Source: TMED23 sp964639965 (GTDB lineage Bacteria; Pseudomonadota; Alphaproteobacteria; Rhodospirillales; UBA2165). From it: DNA of 37,827 nucleotides. A program made the translations under genes and the position numbers. This document shows, piece by piece, positions 16,450 to 24,241 of this stretch; within the stretch, counting starts at the first letter, position 1, and each line of letters starts with the position of its first letter. The DNA is taken from NCBI GenBank assembly GCA_964639965.1, contig CAZXGI010000022.1, forward strand, positions 1-37,827. The letters run 5' to 3'. The notes beneath the pieces were generated by a model. It was given only the letters and a program-made list of their open reading frames with translations, was not told the DNA's origin and did no database searches.

Positions 16450-17583
16450 TTATAAATTATTTTCTTGGGACGCTGCTATCGTCCGCGCAAGTAGTTTAAT
16501 TTCACTGCGCATTTGTTTGATTATGTCGTTTCGGCCGGTTGAAGTTTCTTTCAGTAATCGCTCCAAATGAAGATCGATATTCCTTATGTGCTTTTGTGTT
16601 GCTTCATCTAGTCGGTTCCGTGGTCCGTCACTTGCTATACGCTCCAAAATAGCTTTTAAATCTGATTGGCTCTCTGCAAGCTTAATGAGCAGGTGCTGCT
16701 CTGCTTGCATTTGATCACCAAGATTACTTAGGCTTTCGGTCAAATTAGATAAATTTTGATTGCTTTGGATGTTGCTTTCAGCTCCTTGTTGGAGGGTGCG
16801 CTGGAGGTTCTCAAGGCTCTCTGCAGTCTGTTCTAGAAGCGCTTGTAGGTATGCGGGTATCGAATGATCGCCTTCTGTAGTCAACGCTCCCGAGGAAAGT
16901 TTTGTAAGACCTGAGAGCCACTCCTCAAGATCATTATAAAAACGGTTTTGAGATTGGCTGGCTTGTAAATCTAAGAAACCGAGTACTAAAGAACCAGCAA
17001 GTCCAAATAAAGAGGATGAAAAAGCCGTGCCCATACCAGATAAGGGCGCTGACAAACCAGATTTGAGATTATTAAAGGTAGCTGAAATGTCACCGCTTGA
17101 TACTGACAGGTTTTCTATTACGTTTTTAATGGAACCAACGGTTTCCAGTAATCCCCAGAACGTGCCTAATAAGCCAAGAAAGATGAGCAAACCAATGTTA
17201 TAACGCGAAAGATCACGCGATTCATCCAACCTTGAAGCGATGCCATCTAAAAGTGAACGCATAGAGAGTGTTGAAAGACTCATTCCATCTTTGTGTTCAC
17301 CGAGCATGGTTGCCATAGAAGATAAAAGTTTAGGGCGATTCGAAGAAACGCTAGCGCTTGATGATTTGCGATAAGAATCAATCCACGCAATTTCGGGGAA
17401 TAGCATGAATGTCTGTCTGAAATTATAAGCTATTCCTAGAATTAGAACGCTCACGATTAAGCTATTTAAGCCTACATTGGCAATGAATGCTTTCTGTAAC
17501 GGAAAGAATAAGACACTACATACCAAACCAACCGCTAGTACGAATAATACCATACGTATGACAAATTTTCTCGGTGACGTCAT
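16450..17583 (-). CDS. MotA/TolQ/ExbB-family proton channel protein
   Basis: Inner-membrane protein of 377 residues. Two N-terminal membrane helices (about 10-30 and 37-57) are followed by a cytosolic loop, then the MotA/ExbB core: helix YNIGLLIFLGLLGTFWGLLE (about 128-147) and a last helix SSLFGLAGSLVLGFLDL (about 188-205). The GLLGTFWGL stretch is the family hallmark seen also as FVGLFGTVWGI in TolQ of this window. Residues 240-375 form a hydrophilic, heptad-rich tail absent from TolQ. Start: ATG after GAAGGTG. It is transcribed with the OmpA-domain gene upstream (68-base gap) and the MotB-like gene downstream. It should form the ion channel of a motor distinct from Tol and flagella. Confidence 0.85.
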   Translation of the reverse strand: MTSPRKFVIRMVLFVLAVGLVCSVLFFPLQKAFIANVGLNSLIVSVLILGIAYNFRQTFMLFPEIAWIDSYRKSSSASVSSNRPKLLSSMATMLGEHKDGMSLSTLSMRSLLDGIASRLDESRDLSRYNIGLLIFLGLLGTFWGLLETVGSIKNVIENLSVSSGDISATFNNLKSGLSAPLSGMGTAFSSSLFGLAGSLVLGFLDLQASQSQNRFYNDLEEWLSGLTKLSSGALTTEGDHSIPAYLQALLEQTAESLENLQRTLQQGAESNIQSNQNLSNLTESLSNLGDQMQAEQHLLIKLAESQSDLKAILERIASDGPRNRLDEATQKHIRNIDLHLERLLKETSTGRNDIIKQMRSEIKLLARTIAASQENNL

Positions 17584-17651
17584 GATCGCACCTTCATTTA
17601 AATCTTAGAATATGAATTTCTTGAAATAAATAGATTGTTGACCTCCAAGAT

Positions 17652-18611
17652 TTAGTTTCTGATTAGTTTTAAATCAACGCGATTTGGTTCTCCAGTTGAT
17701 GTTTTATTTCCTAGAGCCCGGACGTCAATTCTAGTGCTCCTTATACCATTTTTAATGAGATAAGATCTTGCTGATAAGGCTCTTGATAAAGAAAGTCTGC
17801 GTGCACGGCTAGCTGATAAGTTAGGCTCGCCAGCATATGCTTGAAGTTGCATACGGGATTTTTGTTCAACTTTAAGTTTCGCAGAAAACTTGTCTAGAAT
17901 TTTTTTTGCTTCGTTCGTTAGCTCAGAATTTCCTTGCTTGAAGATCAGCATATTGGGTTCAAATTTTGAAGCATTTTTTTCTAAAAGTGTTATTACTTTT
18001 GGCGAAATTGGTTCAGTCTTAGCCGTGGATTTTAAAATTTCTGGAGTTGGGGGTGGTGTCGTTAAAATTTTTACAGGTGCTTTTGGAGAGGCCTTTGGGG
18101 GAGGTGCAACAACTAGCTTTTCTGTTGTGGGTTGCTTAGATACCATCTTTGATGGTCTAGCGGTTTTCTTTTCATCCCGTTTAGGGGTAGCTGATAGTTT
18201 TGCTGTGTTCCGAGACTTAGTGGTTTTTATTTTAGGATTTAGCTGTTTTAAAACTCTGGGTTTTTTTATTTTTTTTAGAACCTTCCTGGATCGAGAACGT
18301 TTTTTGCGGAATTTGGTCAAAGGTTCCAGTTTAATCCGCGATATCTTGCGTGAAGTTTGTTCTATCGGGCGACTTACTAGAAAACGCGAGCGTGGCATTT
18401 TAGCGGGTGGTTTTAAAATACTACTTTCTGAGCCTCTTGAGGAGATTCTTGGGCTTGAAAAGGGGCTAGCACTTAACGCGTCTAAGACGCCTAAATCTAC
18501 AAAGACTTGTCCAGAGTTTCCCGCGGGTTTGAGTTGAGCGCTTGCTAGACTTGAAAAGTAAAAAACAAATACGATTACGAATACGGCCCGTAAAATAATC
18601 TTACATGGCAT
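17652..18611 (-). CDS. Secreted OmpA-domain protein with basic Pro/Lys-rich linker
   Basis: A 319-residue exported protein, first gene of the motor-like cluster. Residues 1-25 form a signal peptide (hydrophobic VFVIVFVFYFSSLASA, cleavage likely after ASA). A long disordered region, very rich in Lys, Arg, Ser and Pro (about 60-205), follows. The C-terminal OmpA-like domain (about 220-319) has FKQGNSELTNEAKKILD, LQAYAGEPNLSASRARRLSL and GEPNRVDLKLIRN. There is no lipobox, so unlike Pal it is a soluble periplasmic protein. Start: ATG 8 bases after AAGAAGAGG. It probably bridges peptidoglycan to the MotA/MotB-like pair; that link is inference from gene order. Confidence 0.8.
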   Translation of the reverse strand: MPCKIILRAVFVIVFVFYFSSLASAQLKPAGNSGQVFVDLGVLDALSASPFSSPRISSRGSESSILKPPAKMPRSRFLVSRPIEQTSRKISRIKLEPLTKFRKKRSRSRKVLKKIKKPRVLKQLNPKIKTTKSRNTAKLSATPKRDEKKTARPSKMVSKQPTTEKLVVAPPPKASPKAPVKILTTPPPTPEILKSTAKTEPISPKVITLLEKNASKFEPNMLIFKQGNSELTNEAKKILDKFSAKLKVEQKSRMQLQAYAGEPNLSASRARRLSLSRALSARSYLIKNGIRSTRIDVRALGNKTSTGEPNRVDLKLIRN

Positions 18612-18810
18612 AGCGAGTTCCTCTTCTTAGAATGGCCGACTAAGATCAGTTAACGACAAATATCATTTAATATAAACTATGTTCAATTCTTAAACCCTAT
18701 TAAGATACCTAAACTCCCTTCCAGATACAACAAGCGATAAGTTTGTTTGCTATGATGTTTCATATAGGTAGATTAATGCCAATTCAATACAATCTAAAGC
18801 CTCCACCATC

Positions 18811-19611
18811 TTAGTTTACTACATTTATAATGGTTTGTCCCAACTCTTTGTATAAGTTTGGGTTTGCAGCCAATACTGAACCTGTTTTCAGCATATTATT
18901 ACTGCCATCAATTTCTGAAATCATTCCTCCTGCTTCTTTTACTATGATAATTCCAGCCGCAATATCCCATGGCTGAAGGTTAGTTTCCCAAAACCCGTCA
19001 AAACGCCCAGCAGCGACGTAAGCTAGATCAAGTGCAGCACTACCAAAACGACGTATCCCGGCCGATGTAGCCATAACAGATTCTATTTGCGCCAAGAATT
19101 GTTTGTGATTGCCTCGGCCTACAAAAGGTATTCCTGTGGCAAAAATTGATTGTTTCATTTCCGTTCGTCCAGAGACACGCATGCGGTGATCATTAAGCCA
19201 TGCACCGTTACCTTTCTCTGCCCAAAACATTTGATCGTTGATCGGTTCGTAAATAACCCCTGCAGTTATCTCACTGTTTTCCTCAAGGGCAATAGAAATC
19301 GCAAAATGAGGTATACCATGGATAAAGTTAGTGGTGCCGTCGATTGGATCTATAATCCACCTTCGATTAGGATCTTTGCCTAAAATCGCACCGGTTTCTT
19401 CCATCAAAAAACCATAGTGGGGTCGAGCGTACGAAAGGGAATCGCGCAATATTTCTTCAGTACGCACATCAGCTGCTGTTACAAAGTCTGCTGGCCCTTT
19501 TTTTGAGACCTGCAACTGTTCGACCTCGCCATAATCTCTTCTTAATTTACTTGAAGCTTTACGAGCGGCTTTTACCATAATGGTGATATTAGGCGATTGC
19601 AGTGTTGTCAT
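18811..19611 (-). CDS. suhB: Inositol monophosphatase family protein (SuhB-like)
   Basis: Mg-dependent phosphatase of 266 residues acting on inositol-1-phosphate or related sugar phosphates; SuhB of E. coli also works in ribosome-RNA antitermination. Metal-site motifs are complete: the Glu pair in FLMEETG (near residue 70), WIIDPIDGTTNFIHG (about 85-99) and QPWDIAAGIIIVKEAGG (about 213-230). The ATG directly abuts the efp stop (TAAATG), so it depends on coupled translation. The efp / inositol phosphatase pairing is familiar in Rhodospirillales. The substrate is not shown. Confidence 0.9.
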   Translation of the reverse strand: MTTLQSPNITIMVKAARKASSKLRRDYGEVEQLQVSKKGPADFVTAADVRTEEILRDSLSYARPHYGFLMEETGAILGKDPNRRWIIDPIDGTTNFIHGIPHFAISIALEENSEITAGVIYEPINDQMFWAEKGNGAWLNDHRMRVSGRTEMKQSIFATGIPFVGRGNHKQFLAQIESVMATSAGIRRFGSAALDLAYVAAGRFDGFWETNLQPWDIAAGIIIVKEAGGMISEIDGSNNMLKTGSVLAANPNLYKELGQTIINVVN

Positions 19612-20181
19612 TTAGTCTTTTGCTCGCTCGACATAAGAACCATCTTCTGTATTGACTACAACGCGTGTTCCAGCTTCAATATGTGGAGGCACAGTCGTAC
19701 GAATGCCGTTTTCTAAAAGGGCGGGTTTGGCGCTGGAGGCTGCAGTTTGACCTTTAACAACAGCATCAGCTTCGACCACTTTCAATGTAACCTGGGTCGG
19801 TAAATTAAGGCCTATCGGGTTGCCTTCAAAACTTTCAACAACAACGAACATCCCGTCTTGCAGGTATATAACGCGGTCTTCTCCAATTAAATCAGTGCCG
19901 AGCGAAATCTGATCAAAAGTTTCTGAATCCATGAACGTATGCATATCGCCTTCGGCATAAAGATATTGAAATTCTTTTTGATCTAGGCGTACTTGTTCGA
20001 CAGTTTCTGAAGAACGAAAGCGCTCATTGAGTTTGGTGCCGCTACGTAAGTCTTTAAGTTCAACTTGCAAATAAGCCCCACCCTTTCCGGGTTGTGTATG
20101 TTGAATTTTAACGGCACGCCATAAACGATTTTGATGTTCAATAACGTTACCAGGACGGATGGAATTTCCATTGATTTTCAT
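19612..20181 (-). CDS. efp: Translation elongation factor P
   Basis: Relieves ribosomes stalled at polyproline. Full-length at 189 residues with three beta-barrel domains. The loop QPGKGGAY places Lys33 at the tip that reaches the peptidyl-transferase centre, so a Lys-modified form (EpmAB-type lysylation) is possible; no modification gene is in this window. Domain III ends with GTRVVVNTEDGSYVERAKD. No strong ribosome binding site precedes the ATG. It is followed without a gap by the inositol phosphatase; thiE lies 126 bases upstream on the same strand. Confidence 0.96.
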   Translation of the reverse strand: MKINGNSIRPGNVIEHQNRLWRAVKIQHTQPGKGGAYLQVELKDLRSGTKLNERFRSSETVEQVRLDQKEFQYLYAEGDMHTFMDSETFDQISLGTDLIGEDRVIYLQDGMFVVVESFEGNPIGLNLPTQVTLKVVEADAVVKGQTAASSAKPALLENGIRTTVPPHIEAGTRVVVNTEDGSYVERAKD

Positions 20182-20307
20182 TGATTAAACCACTTTATAT
20201 TTGTTGTAAAATTGACAGTTATATTAAAGGTGCAGAAGGTTTCTTGTAAAGGCGCGGAACCTAACAGTTTGTTGGGTTTACCGCAATGGGGGGAAAATAA
20301 TTTTAGT

Positions 20308-21006
20308 TTAGCAGTTTAGGCTAATTATTTGATTGAACGTTTTAACGGCAGCCTTTGGGCCAGCTTCATGATCCCATATTGCTGATATTACCGCTAAAAA
20401 GTTTGCTCCCGCTTGTATGATGACGGGGCAGTTATTATGGGTGATCCCTCCTATGGCTACACATGGTACCGTGGTCATGGTACTCCATATCTCGAGGATA
20501 TCAACATTTGGTTGGCTTTTGTTTCTTTTTGTGTTAGTTGGGAAAAATGCGCCAAAGGCGACATAATCAGCCCCTTTTTCAGCAGCCTCATAAGCAAGGT
20601 AACGTTTATCCTGACATGTAACACCAACGATTGCATTTGATCCAACAATGTCTCTTGATTTTTCATAACTTGTATCTTTTTGGCCTACATGGACACCATC
20701 ACAACCTGTTGTAGCGGCCAGTTCTGGGTTGTCGTTCAGTATAAAAGGGATGTTGCGTTCCTGTACTATTGGAGCAAGCACTTCTATTGCTCTTAATAAT
20801 TTATCTCGACTGACTCCTTTAAGTCGTAATTGCACACATGCAATATCATCTCCATCCAAAGCATGCGCCAATTCGTCTTTAAAGTCGTCTAGGATAATTC
20901 TTGGTGGTGTAATCAGATAAAGCCGACAGCGTGGTTCTTTTTTGTTATTTTCCATAAACTGGTCTCGCATAGCAGTTTTAGACGTCTTCCGACTGTCTAA
21001 GTACAT
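20308..21006 (-). CDS. thiE: Thiamine-phosphate synthase family protein
   Basis: TIM barrel joining HMP-PP and thiazole phosphate to thiamine phosphate. Signatures: CVQLRLKG, FILNDNPELAATTGCDGVHVGQKD (quoted in part; about residues 102-125), FGAFFPTNTK near 175 and VAIGGIT near 203. Some active-site positions deviate: FILND is followed by N where Arg is usual, and the GVSxH motif reads GVTCQD. This looks like the Rhodospirillales thiE-like gene that sits by efp. The start is uncertain: the ATG at 21006 lacks a clear ribosome binding site, and in-frame ATGs 12 and 17 codons later are possible. A divergent paralogue without classical activity cannot be excluded. Confidence 0.82.
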   Translation of the reverse strand: MYLDSRKTSKTAMRDQFMENNKKEPRCRLYLITPPRIILDDFKDELAHALDGDDIACVQLRLKGVSRDKLLRAIEVLAPIVQERNIPFILNDNPELAATTGCDGVHVGQKDTSYEKSRDIVGSNAIVGVTCQDKRYLAYEAAEKGADYVAFGAFFPTNTKRNKSQPNVDILEIWSTMTTVPCVAIGGITHNNCPVIIQAGANFLAVISAIWDHEAGPKAAVKTFNQIISLNC

Positions 21007-21130
21007 CTTTTCAATATTTTTAACATTTCGTGCAATAAATTGTTACATATATCTCATAATTAATAATACGTTTATAATAAAGCCATAGGCTAGACTTGGA
21101 GCGGATATAATTTCAAATGGATATAATAAA

Positions 21131-21577
21131 ATGATTAATATTAAACAATTTGACCACGCAGGTATTCGTATTACGGATAAAGAACGAGCAATTAAGTTTT
21201 ATGAAACGTTGGGTTTCAAAATCGAGGTTGAAGTTGATTTTGATGCAGTTATCATCATGAAGAACTCTAACGGAGTTGAAATTAACCTTATTATTAACGG
21301 AGTGGATCTGAACCAAGGTAAAAATATTTTAATGGATGTACCAGAAAAACACACAGGTTTTACCCATATAGCGTTTCGTGTCGCGTCAATCGTTGAAACT
21401 CTTAAGACGCTTGAGTTGAATAATATTAGTATCTCGCAAGGTCCAGTAAGTTTCGGTCGCGATGGGCATGTCTCGGTTTTTTTACGGGATCCTGACCGCA
21501 ATACAATTGAATTGCGTGGCAGGATCGAAGACGAAAAAGAAATTCCTGGTTTGGTTTTTTACGATCCAAATTCCTAA
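21131..21577 (+). CDS. VOC-family (glyoxalase-like) protein
   Basis: A 148-residue protein of the vicinal oxygen chelate superfamily with two beta-alpha-beta-beta-beta repeats. Putative metal ligands are visible at the usual places: His in FDHAGI, Glu in VEINLI, His in FTHIAFRV and Glu in NTIELRG. The last block, FLRDPDRNTIELRG, is typical. It could be a lactoylglutathione lyase-like, dioxygenase-like or methylmalonyl epimerase-like enzyme; the sequence alone does not decide. It is the only plus-strand gene between thiE and gap, with a TATAAT at 21106-21111 but no matching -35. It stands where many relatives keep fba and pgk. Confidence 0.82.
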   Translation: MINIKQFDHAGIRITDKERAIKFYETLGFKIEVEVDFDAVIIMKNSNGVEINLIINGVDLNQGKNILMDVPEKHTGFTHIAFRVASIVETLKTLELNNISISQGPVSFGRDGHVSVFLRDPDRNTIELRGRIEDEKEIPGLVFYDPNS

Positions 21578-21629
21578 TTATTGAAATCAAATTACAAAAT
21601 CACGTCTGTTTTAGGTTTTCAACATTTTG

Positions 21630-22640
21630 TCAGATGGTATTACCTACGGCCAAAGCTGTGTCTACCATCCTATTAGAGAACCCCCATTCATTATCGTACC
21701 AACTTAGGATGCGAGCAAATTTGCCTTCGATCACCTGGGTTTCTGATAGATCAAACACAGAGCTATGTGCATTGTGGTTGAAGTCAACAGAAACTAAAGG
21801 CAAATTATTAGTGCCAAGAATACCCTTAAGTGGACCATTTTCTGCAGCCATAGAAATTGCATCGTTAATTTCGTTGACACTGGTATCTTTGCTAGGAGTG
21901 AAAGTAAAATCAATCAGCGAGACATTCGGTGTTGGGACCCGAACTGATGTTCCATCCAATTTTCCATTTAATTCTGGAAGAACTAGCCCAACCGCTTTTG
22001 CTGCTCCCGTCGATGTTGGTATCATCGAAGAGGATGCTGTTCTTGATCGATGTAAATCTTCATGGAGTGTATCAACTGTTCTTTGGTCGCCTGTAAATGC
22101 GTGTATTGTTGTCATAAAGCCGCGTTCAATTCCGATGGCATTATTTAAAACATATGCTACCGGTGCGAGACAATTTGTCGTACAAGAGGCATTCGAAATG
22201 ACCAGATGCTCACTTTTGATTTGATTTGAATTAACGCCGTAAACAACAGTGATATCTGCCCCGCTTGCAGGAGCTGAAACTATAACTCGTTTGGCACCCG
22301 CCGTCAGGTGGGCCATTGCTTTTTCTTTGCTTGCAAAAAAGCCAGTGCATTCAAGAGCTATGTCAACTTTTTGTTCCTTCCAAGGTAAGTTTTTAGGATC
22401 TCGTTCGGCCGTAACGCGAACAGGACCTTGCCCAGCATCCAGTGTGTTTTCATCGACTTTTATATTTTGGGGCAGTATTCCATGGGTTGAATCGAATTTT
22501 AGCAGATGTGCATTAGATTCAGTCGATCCCAAATCATTAATACATACAACTTCAATATCATCACTGTTGGATTCCAGAATAGCTCGGTAAACTAGTCTAC
22601 CGATCCGGCCAAATCCATTAATCGCTACCCGTAGGGCCAT
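21630..22640 (-). CDS. gap: Glyceraldehyde-3-phosphate dehydrogenase, type I
   Basis: Glycolysis/gluconeogenesis: interconverts glyceraldehyde-3-phosphate and 1,3-bisphosphoglycerate. The 336-residue chain has the Rossmann start INGFGRIGR, the catalytic Cys in SNASCTTNCLAP (near residue 153), the partner His in TTIHAFTGDQ (near 178) and WYDNEWGFSNRM near the end. The Asp in CINDLG after strand 2 suggests NAD rather than NADP. Start: ATG after GGAGG. Unusually, it stands alone: no tkt, pgk or fba adjoins, whereas these commonly sit with gap in Rhodospirillales. Confidence 0.96.
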   Translation of the reverse strand: MALRVAINGFGRIGRLVYRAILESNSDDIEVVCINDLGSTESNAHLLKFDSTHGILPQNIKVDENTLDAGQGPVRVTAERDPKNLPWKEQKVDIALECTGFFASKEKAMAHLTAGAKRVIVSAPASGADITVVYGVNSNQIKSEHLVISNASCTTNCLAPVAYVLNNAIGIERGFMTTIHAFTGDQRTVDTLHEDLHRSRTASSSMIPTSTGAAKAVGLVLPELNGKLDGTSVRVPTPNVSLIDFTFTPSKDTSVNEINDAISMAAENGPLKGILGTNNLPLVSVDFNHNAHSSVFDLSETQVIEGKFARILSWYDNEWGFSNRMVDTALAVGNTI

Positions 22641-22794
22641 TTGTTCCTCCGTTAATTAGGCAAAATATAAAATCGAGAGCTATAACTGATAGGTAAGGCT
22701 CATTTGATTAGTTGCAACAATCCTAAGTTACATCTGTTTCGTCAAGCCCTCATCGTATGATAGGATTGTAATAATTTATTTAGCAATCCCGTGG

Positions 22795-22824
22795 TTGACG
22801 AAAATATGCTTGAAGGCGTAATGT
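22795..22824 (+). promoter_or_regulatory. Candidate promoter of the zapA operon
   Basis: TTGACG, an 18-base spacer, TAATGT; the predicted start near 22831 leaves a leader of about 23 bases before the TTG start at 22854. Confidence 0.45.
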
Positions 22825-22853
22825 CTTTTTTTAAATGTGGAGTTTAATTAGCC

Positions 22854-23099
22854 TTGGAAAATAGTCCTATACAAAGCACTTCTTCGATGCAGTCTGCCAA
22901 AACAAAATTGGAAAAAGCTTTTGATAGGTTAGAAAAGGTTATTCGTGAAAGAAAAGAATGCACTGAAAAAACGGGCGAATTTGGCGCGGAACTTATAACT
23001 TTGCAAAATGAAATAGACGAATTACGGGAAAAAAATAAAATAGCCTCAAATAGAATCGATGCAACGATAAAGCAAATACAAAAAATACTAGGAAGTTGA
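22854..23099 (+). CDS. Small coiled-coil protein upstream of zapA (DUF4164-like)
   Basis: An 81-residue, highly charged protein. Residues 14-75 are one continuous heptad pattern (KLEKAFDRLEKVIRERKE and ITLQNEIDELREKNKIAS), with no membrane segment. Position and length match the DUF4164-type gene that precedes zapA in many alphaproteobacteria. The start is a TTG preceded by GGAG at 11 bases; the next in-frame ATG would lose twelve residues but keep the coil. zapA begins one base after its stop. A division role is suggested by the neighbour and the coiled coil, by analogy with ZapB, without direct evidence. Confidence 0.7.
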   Translation: MENSPIQSTSSMQSAKTKLEKAFDRLEKVIRERKECTEKTGEFGAELITLQNEIDELREKNKIASNRIDATIKQIQKILGS

Positions 23100-23100
23100 T

Positions 23101-23424
23101 ATGGCTCAAGTGACTGTGTCGATTAATGGTAGGGAGTATGAAATCTCGTGCGATGATGGTGAGGAAGATCACCTAACGGAGCTAGGACAGCACGTTGGTC
23201 GCCGGGTTGACGAGCTTGTTACCAAAGTTGGTCAAGTCGGTGATGCGCACCTTCTTTTGATGGCAAGTCTTATAGTCGCTGATGAGTTTTTTGAAGTTCA
23301 AGCCAAACTTGATGCTCTTGCTGATAAAACGGAGGTAGTTAATCAAAACGCCTTCGGACTTAATGAAATGGAATTGATAACGTCACGCATTGAAGGCATT
23401 GCAGAAATGCTCGAAGACAACTAG
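23101..23424 (+). CDS. zapA: Cell division protein ZapA
   Basis: FtsZ-ring-associated protein, 107 residues. The N-terminal domain VTVSINGREYEISCDDGEE and GQHVGRRVDELVTKVG (quoted as separate blocks) and the helix HLLLMASLIVADEFFE are the ZapA pattern; the C-terminal half forms the dimer coiled coil. Start: ATG 6 bases after AGGAAG, directly after the coiled-coil gene. Its last 26 bases contain the 6S RNA promoter, so the gene ends inside the regulatory region of the next transcript. Confidence 0.9.
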   Translation: MAQVTVSINGREYEISCDDGEEDHLTELGQHVGRRVDELVTKVGQVGDAHLLLMASLIVADEFFEVQAKLDALADKTEVVNQNAFGLNEMELITSRIEGIAEMLEDN

Positions 23425-23427
23425 AAA
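23399..23427 (+). promoter_or_regulatory. ssrS: Promoter of 6S RNA, within the end of zapA
   Basis: TTGCAG, exactly 17 bases, TAGAAA; the predicted start at about 23434-23435 coincides with the first base of the 6S closing stem. The spacing agreement supports both calls. Confidence 0.6.
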
Positions 23428-23434
23428 TAGAATT

Positions 23435-23586
23435 GACGCTGCGGGGCTCGAGAAGTATGACAAATCTCCAGGGCCAATAACTTTCCATTGGGAACTGTCC
23501 CTGTTGTACTTTTGGGTATGATAAACGGTGCCCACCTAGACCTACCGGCCTAGGATGATTAGATACGGACCGACCTACGTGGCGTC
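23435..23586 (+). ncRNA. ssrS: 6S RNA (SsrS)
   Basis: About 152-nt regulatory RNA that binds housekeeping RNA polymerase. Support: position between zapA and the 5-formyl-THF cyclo-ligase gene, the classical alphaproteobacterial location, and structure. The ends GACGCTGCGG and the region ending GTGGCGTC pair in a long closing stem: nine consecutive pairs including two G-U, then further pairs beyond a mismatch. The interior has opposed GGGCC/GGTGCCC-type stretches around a poorly paired central region (about 23470-23550), as expected for the promoter-mimicking bubble. The cyclo-ligase ribosome binding site begins 13 bases after the 3' end. Exact ends are predicted by pairing and promoter spacing only. 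Confidence 0.82.
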
Positions 23587-23613
23587 ACCAAATTGTCTTA
23601 GGAAGATCTATTT

Positions 23614-24213
23614 TTGAATACTGGCCATAAAATAAATTTCAAAAAAAATAAATTGCGAAGTGTTGCTCGTATTCGTCGTAAGAATTTAGCTCTTAACTTT
23701 GGTCCTGGAATAGGCGCCCTAATAGCAGAGGTATTTTTTAACCATTTTGTTGTTACTGCTAAATTAAATGTAGCCGGATATTGGCCGATAGGAAGTGAGG
23801 TTGATATAAGGCCCTTATTAAATAATCTACATCAAGAAAATTGTGGTTGTTTTTTGCCTGTGATTACTGCACGAGACCAAGCTTTAAGTTTTCGAAAATG
23901 GCAACCTGATGATAGGTTAGTTGCGTCGAATCTAGGGACGCTTGAACCTTCGGTTTGCAGGCCGATTGGTCAGCCAAACATGGTTTTTGTCCCGCTCCTA
24001 GCATATGATGCAGAGGGTTATAGAATAGGCTATGGGGGAGGGTTTTATGACCGCACGTTGAGCGCTTTAAGGTCTAAAGCTAAACGAAAAAATCAGGAAT
24101 TTAAGGCCATAGGTATTGGTTATGCAGGGCAAAAAGTTGAACGCGTTCCTCGTGAAAAATTTGATCAGAGAATTGATTGGATGATTACTGAGGAGGGTGT
24201 TTGTAAATTTTAG
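23614..24213 (+). CDS. fthC: 5-formyltetrahydrofolate cyclo-ligase
   Basis: Converts 5-formyl-THF to 5,10-methenyl-THF with ATP; 199 residues. Motifs: a basic N-terminal helix with RIRRKNLAL (family RxxR), VAGYWPIGSEVDIRPLL near residue 55, and the ATP/folate motif VFVPLLAYDAEGYRIGYGGG then FYDRTL near 130-155. The start is TTG at 23614, preceded by TTAGGAAGA with 8 bases spacing; no in-frame ATG precedes the conserved region. Downstream of 6S RNA, probably on one transcript, as E. coli ssrS-ygfA. The phosphoesterase gene follows after 28 bases. Confidence 0.92.
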   Translation: MNTGHKINFKKNKLRSVARIRRKNLALNFGPGIGALIAEVFFNHFVVTAKLNVAGYWPIGSEVDIRPLLNNLHQENCGCFLPVITARDQALSFRKWQPDDRLVASNLGTLEPSVCRPIGQPNMVFVPLLAYDAEGYRIGYGGGFYDRTLSALRSKAKRKNQEFKAIGIGYAGQKVERVPREKFDQRIDWMITEEGVCKF

Positions 24214-24241
24214 TGAATAAGAATTTATCACAGGAGTTTAA

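Noticed and set aside
15251..17583. Flagellar motA/motB
   Set aside because: No flagellar gene is nearby, the coiled-coil regions are much longer than in MotB, and an extra secreted OmpA-domain gene leads the cluster.
17890..18537. A 215-codon plus-strand frame opposite the OmpA-domain gene
   Set aside because: It is the antisense shadow of the Lys/Arg/Ser-rich linker, which reads as Phe/Gly/Leu-rich sequence on the other strand; no ribosome binding site and no family motif.
15251..18611. Zorya-type anti-phage defence system (ZorA/ZorB)
   Set aside because: The MotA-like and MotB-like pair resembles ZorAB in fold, but no ZorC/D/E helicase or nuclease gene is adjacent and all neighbours are housekeeping genes. 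The coiled coil is in the MotB-like protein as well, unlike ZorB.
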